Shown: piece by piece, positions 9,333 through 15,346 of the stretch | Layout: each line of letters starts with the position of its first letter | Position numbering within the stretch: the stretch's first letter is position 1 | From: Promethearchaeota archaeon | GTDB lineage: Archaea > Asgardarchaeota > Lokiarchaeia > Sigynarchaeales > SOKP01 | Assembly: GCA_013375495.1 (NCBI GenBank) | Contig: JABXKC010000046.1 | Coordinates: 1-19,142 of the forward strand | Length of the DNA stretch: 19,142 nucleotides | Reading direction: 5' to 3' | Made by a program: the position numbers and the translations under genes | Notes under the pieces: model-generated | Told to the model about the DNA's origin: nothing | The model's input: the letters and a program-made list of their open reading frames with translations, nothing else | Database searches by the model: none

Positions 9333-9505
9333 TTTCTTAGTTATATTTTCTGAAGTAATTTTGGATTTACTATACTATTATAAAATAGGAAAAAATCTAA
9401 ATATAAAAATTTTCATATATATAGGGAAATTTCACACGATTTTTTCAACCTACATATATTTTAAAGTGATGGTTGTTGTTATTTATATAAAAGAGGGTGA
9501 TTATA

Positions 9506-9865
9506 ATGGGAGAAAGGCGTGAATATGCGCAAAGATATAAAAAATTATGGAGATCACTTTCAGAATGGCTTAAAAACAGTTCAGGGTGGAAGGTAGGGGG
9601 TGTTGCGAAGGAAGGTTCCCGTCGTGAAGGAGATTTTAAAAATAAGAGTGATTTAGATATGGATTTCTGGATAGCAGAAACATATGAGAAACAAAAGGTT
9701 TACGACGATATAATCCCTAAATTACGAAAACACTATACAGGAAGCCAAGTACAAAAAGGACGAAGTGAGAATGTTATTAAATTTGCCCAAGATGGACTAA
9801 AAGTTGATATTGTATTATTACCGAAAAAGGAATTCAACAAAAAGGTTAATAAATTTAAAACTTAA
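9506..9865 (+). CDS. Short nucleotidyltransferase (minimal or C-terminally truncated)
   Basis: 119 residues from ATG 9506; an in-frame GTG at 9497 lies inside the Shine-Dalgarno GAGGGTGA, so ATG is preferred. It has the polymerase-beta-type nucleotidyltransferase signature: G37-S38 in EGSRREG, D49 and D51 in SDLDMDF, and a third carboxylate D101 in LKVDIVLLP. Spacing between GS and DxD is closer to the OAS/CD-NTase/CCA-adding group than to typical MNT antitoxins. Proteins of that group usually continue for 150 or more residues; here the frame stops 18 residues after D101 and no continuation is seen in any downstream frame. It is either a one-domain enzyme or a remnant. Nucleotide second-messenger, tRNA-modifying or antitoxin roles are all possible. 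Confidence 0.65.
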   Translation: MGERREYAQRYKKLWRSLSEWLKNSSGWKVGGVAKEGSRREGDFKNKSDLDMDFWIAETYEKQKVYDDIIPKLRKHYTGSQVQKGRSENVIKFAQDGLKVDIVLLPKKEFNKKVNKFKT

Positions 9866-10000
9866 AAAATGAATGAAAAAACATTATACTCGAAAAACGA
9901 AAAAGTTCGGAGTTTAAATGACTTTTTCTCAGTTAATTTTTAACAATTAGTTTTAAATAAGTTATTCCAGCTTTATTCGTAATGTTATTTATGTAAAAAA

Positions 10001-10010
10001 ATATATATTA
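10001..10010 (+). promoter_or_regulatory. TATA box of the first methyltransferase
   Basis: ATATATATTA lies just before the 11-bp repeat array. A start of transcription about 25 nt downstream would fall inside the array, 40-50 nt before ATG 10074. Confidence 0.4.
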
Positions 10011-10013
10011 AAG

Positions 10014-10046
10014 TTTCAATTTAGTTACATGTAGGTTACAATTTAA
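10014..10046 (+). promoter_or_regulatory. Operator-like array: three 11-bp TT(A/T)C repeats before the first methyltransferase
   Basis: Units begin at 10014 (TTTCAATTTAG), 10025 (TTACATGTAGG) and 10036 (TTACAATTTAA), exactly 11 bp apart. The array covers the predicted transcription start, so a bound protein would most likely repress. The same arrangement occurs at 11337-11391 and 13489-13529. Confidence 0.5.
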
Positions 10047-10073
10047 TCAACAATTAATTGCGGATCATTATAC

Positions 10074-11006
10074 ATGAATGAGAAAATAAAACTTTGTAGT
10101 TTGTTTAGTGGGTGTGGAGGTTTCGATTATGGATTTAATTTATCAGATTTCGAGATAGTTTTTGCAATAGATTCATATAGTTGGGCTTGCGAAACATATA
10201 AAACCAATTTAGGGCTACCGATTATTCAAAAACGAATACAAGATGTAAATATAGACGAAATTCCAGAATGTGATGTTGTTATTGGAGGTTTTCCTTGTCA
10301 AGGGTTCAGCACTGCTGGATGGTTTAAGAAGGACGATTCGAGGAACGAGCTTTATATTGAGATGTTAGATATAATTGAAAAAAAGCAACCTTCTTTATTT
10401 CTTGCAGAGAATGTTATGGGATTATTATACATGGAAGATGGAAAGGTTTTAGAGTATATTATGAAAGACTTTAGTAATATTGGATATAAAGTCAAATACA
10501 AAGCGATTAATTGTGCAGATTACGGAGTCCCTCAACAACGTAAAAGAATCTTTATCATGGGCGTAAAAGATGGATATAGTATAAAGTTCCCGCAACCTAC
10601 TCACCATAAAAATCCAAAGAGCACACTGTTTCCTGAGAAATATAAGAAATGGAGGACTGTGAGGCAGGCGATAGGTGATTTAGAAAATTCTAATGAACCT
10701 TACGCTAAGGGTAAAATAAATAATGTTCAATCAAAATACAAAATAAGACCCGACGAGCCTTCCAGATATACAATTTTAGCGAGCGCTCCTAAAATTCCAA
10801 TCCATTACAATGGATCTCGAAACGACGAATATCCAAGACGATTAACAGTAAGGGAATGTGCCAGATTACAATCGTTTCCAGAAAGTTTTAAATTTAGCGG
10901 ACCACTCACAGCGCAATTTAAACAGATAGGCAACGCTGTTCCTCCCTTAGTGTCTTGTCAATTTGCAAAGACAATTAGAGATATCATTTATGATAAGAAT
11001 AATTAA
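10074..11006 (+). CDS. DNA cytosine-5 methyltransferase A
   Basis: 310 residues with the ordered m5C methyltransferase motifs: I, LFSGCGGF (10-17), binds S-adenosylmethionine; IV, GGFPCQGFS with catalytic C75; VI, ENV (112-114); VIII, QQRKRIF (154-160); a target-recognition region of roughly residues 185-250; IX, RRLTVRECARLQSFP (255-269); X, QIGNAVPP (284-291). The protein is complete and near the usual length for a single-specificity enzyme. It would methylate C5 of cytosine in a short motif that cannot be read from the sequence. ATG 10074 has no strong Shine-Dalgarno site. Convergent with the regulator gene, 28 bp apart. It differs clearly from methyltransferase B; two m5C enzymes in one locus would fit an asymmetric recognition site with one enzyme per strand, or two overlapping systems. 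Confidence 0.95.
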   Translation: MNEKIKLCSLFSGCGGFDYGFNLSDFEIVFAIDSYSWACETYKTNLGLPIIQKRIQDVNIDEIPECDVVIGGFPCQGFSTAGWFKKDDSRNELYIEMLDIIEKKQPSLFLAENVMGLLYMEDGKVLEYIMKDFSNIGYKVKYKAINCADYGVPQQRKRIFIMGVKDGYSIKFPQPTHHKNPKSTLFPEKYKKWRTVRQAIGDLENSNEPYAKGKINNVQSKYKIRPDEPSRYTILASAPKIPIHYNGSRNDEYPRRLTVRECARLQSFPESFKFSGPLTAQFKQIGNAVPPLVSCQFAKTIRDIIYDKNN

Positions 11007-11034
11007 AAATCCTGTAAAGCAATCTAAAAATTAG

Positions 11035-11322
11035 TCAATCCTTGTTTATTAAATTTCGAGTAATTTCCTCTAGGTAGATACTGCTCTCATCAGAGATAGC
11101 AAAAATCTTACCTTTTTTGATTTTTTCTGAGGTTAAACATTTTACTAGGTTAAGTTCTTCTAATTCTTTTAATGTTCGACTGACATGAGAAATTGATATC
11201 TTCGTTTTTAAAGAAATTTGTTTGGGACTCAAGGAATTTTTTGATAAAATTAGAAAAATATCTAAACGATATTTACTTGAAATAAGTTTTGAATACGTGT
11301 CCCAATCTATTTGTTTACTCAT
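11035..11322 (-). CDS. Small winged-helix transcription regulator of the restriction locus
   Basis: 95 residues. The core (SKYRLDIFLILSKN, then SLSPKQISLKTKISISHVS, then RTLKELEELNLVKCL, and a KGKIFAISD wing) is the archaeal ArsR-like winged-helix domain, with the recognition helix around ISISHVSRTLKELEE. No metal-binding cysteine cluster is seen, so it is unlikely to be a metal sensor. A TATA-like CTTATATTC lies at 11343-11351, about 21-29 nt before ATG 11322, so the message is probably leaderless. Repeats at 11337 and 11359-11391 flank that TATA element. I infer that it binds the phased TTACCA arrays here and at two other promoters, autoregulating itself and timing the restriction genes, the job done by XRE-type C proteins in bacteria. 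Confidence 0.8.
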   Translation of the reverse strand: MSKQIDWDTYSKLISSKYRLDIFLILSKNSLSPKQISLKTKISISHVSRTLKELEELNLVKCLTSEKIKKGKIFAISDESSIYLEEITRNLINKD

Positions 11323-11336
11323 TTAATAGGATTAGG

Positions 11337-11391
11337 TTACACGAATATAAGAAATTGCTTACCAATAGTATACCATTTTTATACCATGGAT
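11337..11391 (-). promoter_or_regulatory. Operator-like array of 11-bp repeats at the regulator promoter
   Basis: On the plus strand units start at 11337 (TTACACGAATA), 11348 (degenerate), 11359 (TTACCAATAGT), 11370 (ATACCATTTTT) and 11381 (ATACCATGGAT), all in the same 11-bp register. TACCA itself recurs at 11360, 11371 and 11382. The array starts just past the stop of methyltransferase B and surrounds the TATA element of the regulator gene. TACCAATAG here is the exact reverse complement of 13521-13529. Confidence 0.55.
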
Positions 11392-11394
11392 TCA

Positions 11395-12585
11395 TCAATT
11401 TAAAGCTTCTTTTATCGCTTTCGCAATAGCATTAGCCATTAAGGGAGGGACTGCATTCCCGACTTGCTTATATTTATCTTTCGTGTTCCCAAAAAATCTA
11501 TATTCGTCAGGAAAGGATTGAAGCCGAGCAGCTTCTCTAACCGATATTGCTCTATTCTGAGTAGGATGAATAAATCTTCCCGGAGCACTTACGCAACCAC
11601 AGTTACCCGTAATAGTATCTGCAGGTCTATCTAAATGGAGCCTACCATAGATATTTGGATAACCACTTTTTAATTGATATTCTTTTGGTAAAGAACCGTG
11701 ATTTTTACCCTGCTCGATATGAGAAATCCTTTCAATAACTTCGTCACTGTGATTAGGAGCTATATGCTCATAAAGTTTATCCGAATTTTTCCTCAAGTAT
11801 TCTTGATATTGGGTTTTTGGTGGTTTTGTATAATTCATGATTGCATTACTTCGATCATTTTCAATGAAAGGAGCAATATCTAGTATGTCTGATAAAGCAT
11901 CCTTGACATTTAGAAATGGAGGTAAGGAATCTACCTCAAAAAGTGTTTTTTGTTTAGCTTCCTTCCGACGAGATTTTTTAATTTTTATGTTTTGCACGCT
12001 ATTGTCCTTAGTCCCTATGAAAAAAACTCTCTCTCTCAATTGCGGCACTCCGTATTCAGCTGCGAGTAAAACCTGCATTTTACAATTATATCCAATATCA
12101 TTGTACATCTTTTTAATTTTTTCAACGACTTGTCCTTTACCCATTGTTAGTATGCCTTTAACATTTTCCATAACAAAAAATGTAGGTTTAAAATATTCCA
12201 CCCATTTTATAAAGAAAAAGACAAGCATATTGCGAGGATCGTCCGGTCTCCTGTTTCCAACTGAAGAAAAACCGATGCATGGAGGGCCCCCTATTATCCC
12301 CTCAACTTCGTTCCCTTTAATATAAGCATCGTCCATCTCCTTACAATCCAATTTCGTAATATCTTTGTTAAGATTTAGACCTCCGGGGTGGTTATATTTG
12401 TACGACTCAAAATAAGTTTTTTCCAACTCGATTGCTAATTCAATCTTAAATTCTGCCAGTTGAAATCCATAAGATAACCCCCCTGCTCCGGAAAATAAAT
12501 CTATAAGTATTTTAACTTCACCAATTTTAACGATATTCCCAAAATGCACATCAGTTTTTGCTATATAAATAAAAAATAATTCCAC
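11395..12585 (-). CDS. DNA cytosine-5 methyltransferase B
   Basis: Complete m5C methyltransferase: motif I DLFSGAGGLSYGF, motif IV GGPPCIGFS with catalytic C103, ENV (140-142), motif VIII QLRERVFF, target-recognition region about 190-310, GRLHLDRPADTITG (314-327), motif IX REAARLQSFPDEY, motif X QVGNAVPP (numbered from GTG 12585). The first 25 residues from GTG look spurious: a TATA box (TTTATATA, 12562-12569) lies inside them, and GGTG at 12519-12522 sits 8 nt before an in-frame ATA at 12510-12508. Starting there gives a protein beginning just before LIDLFSGAGG, as usual for the family. Minus strand, downstream of the HNH gene and upstream of the regulator. It shares only the family motifs with methyltransferase A, so their recognition sequences probably differ. 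Confidence 0.95.
   Translation of the reverse strand: MELFFIYIAKTDVHFGNIVKIGEVKILIDLFSGAGGLSYGFQLAEFKIELAIELEKTYFESYKYNHPGGLNLNKDITKLDCKEMDDAYIKGNEVEGIIGGPPCIGFSSVGNRRPDDPRNMLVFFFIKWVEYFKPTFFVMENVKGILTMGKGQVVEKIKKMYNDIGYNCKMQVLLAAEYGVPQLRERVFFIGTKDNSVQNIKIKKSRRKEAKQKTLFEVDSLPPFLNVKDALSDILDIAPFIENDRSNAIMNYTKPPKTQYQEYLRKNSDKLYEHIAPNHSDEVIERISHIEQGKNHGSLPKEYQLKSGYPNIYGRLHLDRPADTITGNCGCVSAPGRFIHPTQNRAISVREAARLQSFPDEYRFFGNTKDKYKQVGNAVPPLMANAIAKAIKEALN
12519..12522 (-). promoter_or_regulatory. GGTG Shine-Dalgarno core pointing to an AUA start
   Basis: GGTG is followed by 8 nt and an in-frame ATA (12510-12508). The distance from the TATA box at 12562-12569 leaves room for a leader of about 20-30 nt, consistent with initiation here and not at the upstream GTG. 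Confidence 0.45.
12562..12569 (-). promoter_or_regulatory. TATA box of methyltransferase B
   Basis: TTTATATA on the minus strand, about 55 nt upstream of the proposed ATA start. It would fall within coding sequence if GTG 12585 were the true start. No 11-bp repeat array is seen here, unlike the other promoters of the locus. Confidence 0.5.
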
Positions 12586-12677
12586 TTAATATAAAGTCAT
12601 AAAAACTTATAATTTTTTAATTTATGAATAAAAGTTTATTAATCCATTATTTTTTAACTAAAAACTAGAAAATTTTT

Positions 12678-13427
12678 TCAGTATTTGTCTAAGGATTTGT
12701 TCTCTTTATCAAATTTTAATTTAAGGAATTCAAATACTTTTTTTTGGATCTTCTTGTCAGACTTCAATATAAATCTAGGATCAGCGATTCTTACAACTCG
12801 CCCTTTTTTATCATACTCAAAGTAATTCCGATCTGGACGATTACATTTTTCGCATTGAGGAATCATATTATTTATTGTGAGAGGTTTGTTTGGATTCATA
12901 TGTCCTTTTTGTAATTTCGTAGTTGAACTTGGGTAATGAATATTTAGTTCCCCTTCTTTTGATCCACAAGTAGCACACCTATGATCGTAATGCTTTTTTA
13001 ATTGTTCCCACTCGTCTTCACTCACATTAGATTCTCTCCTCATATGAGTAAATTTTGGATAATGTTCCTTAAGCGATATTAACTGATATTCTCCATTTTT
13101 GATACCTAATTTTTTGACTTCTATATCGCCTCTGGTTCCAGAGAGAATATACCAACCGCCCTGGGCTGCCAAATGTCTTGCTTGTTGGACTTCGTTTGTA
13201 TCTGGATAATAAATCTTCATGAAACTAGTTAATTCTGTTTTGCTTATTTTTTGATTAATTTTCTTGTAAAGATATACTAGTACGAGAGCATTTTTTGTAA
13301 ATTTGGTACCAGTTTTTAACCTTGGTAATCTTACTCCAAAACTATTAAGATATTTTTTGTGTAGAACTTGAATTTCTTCATAAATGTGCTTAATTTCGTC
13401 ATCTGTAAGGTTTAACATTAAGAACAC
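12678..13427 (-). CDS. HNH endonuclease, probable restriction enzyme
   Basis: 249 residues from GTG 13427, or 246 from ATG 13418, which begins MLNLTDDEIKHIYEE and looks more natural. The C-terminal half is an HNH (beta-beta-alpha-metal) nuclease: zinc cysteines C151/C154 (CATC) and C192/C195 (CEKC), catalytic H176 in QKGHMNPN, N187 in INNM and N196 in CNR. Residues 40-100 look like a helical DNA-binding domain with a conserved-looking QQARHLAAQGGWYI. HNH enzymes of this architecture are known as type II restriction endonucleases, but Vsr-like nicking or an accessory nuclease cannot be excluded. It precedes methyltransferase B on the same strand by 92 bp, a plausible cognate pair. It shares the operator-bearing intergenic region with the divergent paralogue pair. 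Confidence 0.8.
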   Translation of the reverse strand: MFLMLNLTDDEIKHIYEEIQVLHKKYLNSFGVRLPRLKTGTKFTKNALVLVYLYKKINQKISKTELTSFMKIYYPDTNEVQQARHLAAQGGWYILSGTRGDIEVKKLGIKNGEYQLISLKEHYPKFTHMRRESNVSEDEWEQLKKHYDHRCATCGSKEGELNIHYPSSTTKLQKGHMNPNKPLTINNMIPQCEKCNRPDRNYFEYDKKGRVVRIADPRFILKSDKKIQKKVFEFLKLKFDKENKSLDKY

Positions 13428-13488
13428 ATTGAAAAAGTTATAGATTTCTTATTTTTGCAAAACTAACTTCAATTTATTAAAAATATAG

Positions 13489-13529
13489 TTACATTAAGAT
13501 TACCGAGAAGTTACCAACAACTATTGGTA
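13489..13529. promoter_or_regulatory. Operator-like array between the divergent HNH and restriction-subunit genes
   Basis: Three plus-strand units in exact 11-bp register: 13489 TTACATTAAGA, 13500 TTACCGAGAAG, 13511 TTACCAACAAC. The last also begins an inverted repeat, TACCAA-N6-TTGGTA (13512-13529), inside a wider GTTAC...GTAAC pair ending at 13542. A TATA-like CTATATTTTT for the minus-strand gene (13487-13478) abuts the array. For the plus-strand gene TTTAATATT at about 13546-13554 is 22-30 nt before ATG 13576, suggesting a leaderless message. A protein bound here could control both genes. Confidence 0.55.
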
Positions 13530-13575
13530 TTTATCTTGTAACTAATTTAATATTCAAACTATTGAATCTCTATTC

Positions 13576-14451
13576 ATGACCGAACTTATCGAAAGGGACG
13601 GAGTTCAATACTTAAGAAACTTGATGAGGGATTCCTATCAAGATAAATGTAAATCGTTTGAAAATTTTCTTAAAAACGAAAAGAAAACTACTCTCGAAAA
13701 TTTTACTCGAAATATATTTGGTGACGAGTGTTTTGACGAAACATCTATTCCTAAAGCAGAATTCATTATTCAACTGTTGAATGACGATATTACAATCGAA
13801 TATTGGCTTTATTTAAGGAATAAGTTTATGAATCTAGGGTATTTAACGGATCGACGAAATACGGAAGAATATGCATTCGACATTGCTCTGGGATGGTTAT
13901 CCGAAGAATTGATTATCAACGAAATTAACATTCAGGCTAAAAAAAAAATACCCGAAGGTTTTAAATTTGAAACAGGTTTTATGGGAATAGATTCTGAGAG
14001 GGAATATCAGAGCTTAAGCATTAGAGCTACCGCAGATTTTTATGTAATCTACGACCAGAGACAAAATGACGACCTTTATCGGGATTTCGAAATTGAGACG
14101 GGGAAGAACGCAATATATCGGGGAAAAGAAACAAAAAACTATAAAGATTGGTTAATAAAAACTGTGTACATTAAAATCGATTTATTTGTAGATTATAAAG
14201 GTACATGGGCAAAAAATCATTATTTTGACCTTAAAAGAGGAAAAATTGGGCATTTCCAAAACAAAGCTTTAGATTGGGTATTAGCTTTTGATGTGGTTAA
14301 TCAAAACTTATATCTTGTTTCACGCGAAGATGCGTTGGGAATTGAATTAACACCAAATCCCGCAATGGGTAATGTTTTAACTGCGAATGTCCCCTTGACG
14401 GAAACTATTCAATTGGAGAATATATTCGAGCGAATTATTGGAGGATATTAA
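13576..14451 (+). CDS. Putative restriction endonuclease, subunit 1 (paralogue of the next gene)
   Basis: 291 residues; family not recognised. It shares with the following protein an N-terminal DRRxxEEYAxDxxLGWxxEE block (residues 92-111 here), a TADF segment (152-155), and DxxxDYxGxW (202-211) followed by a Lys-rich stretch and a hydrophobic VLAFDVVNQNLYLV strand. D154 and D202 with a Lys around 220-223 could be a divergent PD-(D/E)XK centre, and the strand order fits, but the classical ExK is not obvious, so catalysis is not proven. A 30-residue insertion (about 160-192) separates it from its paralogue. It stops 3 bp before the next start, a tight operon. Placement beside two m5C methyltransferases and under a shared operator makes a restriction-endonuclease subunit the best inference. 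Confidence 0.6.
   Translation: MTELIERDGVQYLRNLMRDSYQDKCKSFENFLKNEKKTTLENFTRNIFGDECFDETSIPKAEFIIQLLNDDITIEYWLYLRNKFMNLGYLTDRRNTEEYAFDIALGWLSEELIINEINIQAKKKIPEGFKFETGFMGIDSEREYQSLSIRATADFYVIYDQRQNDDLYRDFEIETGKNAIYRGKETKNYKDWLIKTVYIKIDLFVDYKGTWAKNHYFDLKRGKIGHFQNKALDWVLAFDVVNQNLYLVSREDALGIELTPNPAMGNVLTANVPLTETIQLENIFERIIGGY
14440..14446 (+). promoter_or_regulatory. Shine-Dalgarno site GGAGGAT for subunit 2
   Basis: GGAGGAT inside the last codons of subunit 1, 8 nt before TTG 14455. It supports TTG as the start and translation of both genes from one message. Confidence 0.6.
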
Positions 14452-14454
14452 TAC

Positions 14455-15177
14455 TTGCCTTTTCAACGTGATAGATATAAGACTAAAGTTCGATTGACAA
14501 ATCTATTTGTAATGAGACATTTAGGGTATTCCTTGGCAGATTACATAGAACTCTGTCATTGGAAAGAAGATCTCAATCTGTGCCTTAATTTAATTCACGA
14601 TACGCTTACAGAGCAAAATAAAACTTATTTAAAATTCAAACTTAAAGGCCTTACTCACCTAAGAGACCGAAGAACTAGCGAAGAATACGCATTGGACCTG
14701 ATCTTAGGTTGGATAATAGAAGACGCAATGAGGGATATATTCAACGACATATTACATTTAAATGCAAACTTGCACAGTGCTGATAGGAATAGAGAATTCC
14801 TATTAAAACCAGTAGCATCTTCCGATTTTATAATAATACATAACGATCAAGAATGGTATGTGGAAATTATCAGCGATTACACCGGTTTTTGGCATAACTA
14901 CTCTGTGGTGCATTTAAGAGATGACAAATTTCTTAATCTGAAAGCAGAGGGTGGAATTCTTTTAGGAATCGACTTCAGAAACAGTAGATTCCTTATTCTA
15001 AGAGTTAATAACATCGAAAGCAATAGAGTTAGACAAATTAAAGAACATCGCCCATATGGGCGAAAACCTGCTTATGAGATGTCTTTAAAAGCGAGTGATT
15101 TTTACCAGATTGAAAATTTTCCGAACATCTTGCTTGAAGAAGGAATTACTAGAAGATTAGAAAGGACTGTCTCATAA
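14455..15177 (+). CDS. Putative restriction endonuclease, subunit 2 (paralogue of the previous gene)
   Basis: 240 residues from TTG 14455. It is colinear with subunit 1: LRDRRTSEEYALDLILGW (69-86), SSDF (122-125), YVEIISDYTGFW (135-146), RDDKFLNLK (155-163) and a GIDFRNSRFLILRV strand. The spacing D124-x12-E137 is more like a PD-(D/E)XK site than in subunit 1, with K158 or K163 as candidate lysine. It is about 50 residues shorter, partly because the insertion before the second acidic residue is absent. Two homologous but distinct subunits next to two m5C methyltransferases recall heterodimeric restriction enzymes such as Bpu10I and BbvCI, where each subunit cuts one strand of an asymmetric site. 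That likeness is in gene layout; I see no sequence match to those enzymes. Confidence 0.6.
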   Translation: MPFQRDRYKTKVRLTNLFVMRHLGYSLADYIELCHWKEDLNLCLNLIHDTLTEQNKTYLKFKLKGLTHLRDRRTSEEYALDLILGWIIEDAMRDIFNDILHLNANLHSADRNREFLLKPVASSDFIIIHNDQEWYVEIISDYTGFWHNYSVVHLRDDKFLNLKAEGGILLGIDFRNSRFLILRVNNIESNRVRQIKEHRPYGRKPAYEMSLKASDFYQIENFPNILLEEGITRRLERTVS

Positions 15178-15227
15178 TTAATTTTGTACAAGATTTTTCA
15201 TAGAAAAAAAAATTGGAGAAATTAAAA

Positions 15228-15263
15228 CTCAGCAACACAACCCCAACATTCAATCTCAAGACA
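15228..15263 (-). repeat. Intergenic 3' element, copy C
   Basis: Shares the 15-mer AACACAACCCCAACA with copy D. On the minus strand it lies about 85-120 nt downstream of the stop of the 718-residue gene and is followed, about 20 nt on, by a U9 tract (A9 at 15204-15212). It sits in the 169-bp gap between convergent genes. Confidence 0.5.
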
Positions 15264-15346
15264 AAACAAATGTGTATTATCTGTTGCTCCACTAATCCAT
15301 CTTAGTATCAGCTTGATATTTATTTAGGAATTAAATTTTATTAGGT

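Noticed and set aside
9482..9489. TTTATATA as the TATA box of the nucleotidyltransferase
   Set aside because: Transcription would start downstream of ATG 9506; the ACATATATTTTA at about 9453-9464 is a better-placed candidate.
11837..12325. Plus-strand ORF of 162 codons opposite methyltransferase B
   Set aside because: Antisense of conserved methyltransferase motifs; no promoter or Shine-Dalgarno site and no recognisable domain.
13576..15177. Homology of the paralogue pair with BbvCI/Bpu10I subunits
   Set aside because: The gene layout is alike, but the ECK-type active-site segment I recall from BbvCI is not present; only the analogy is kept.
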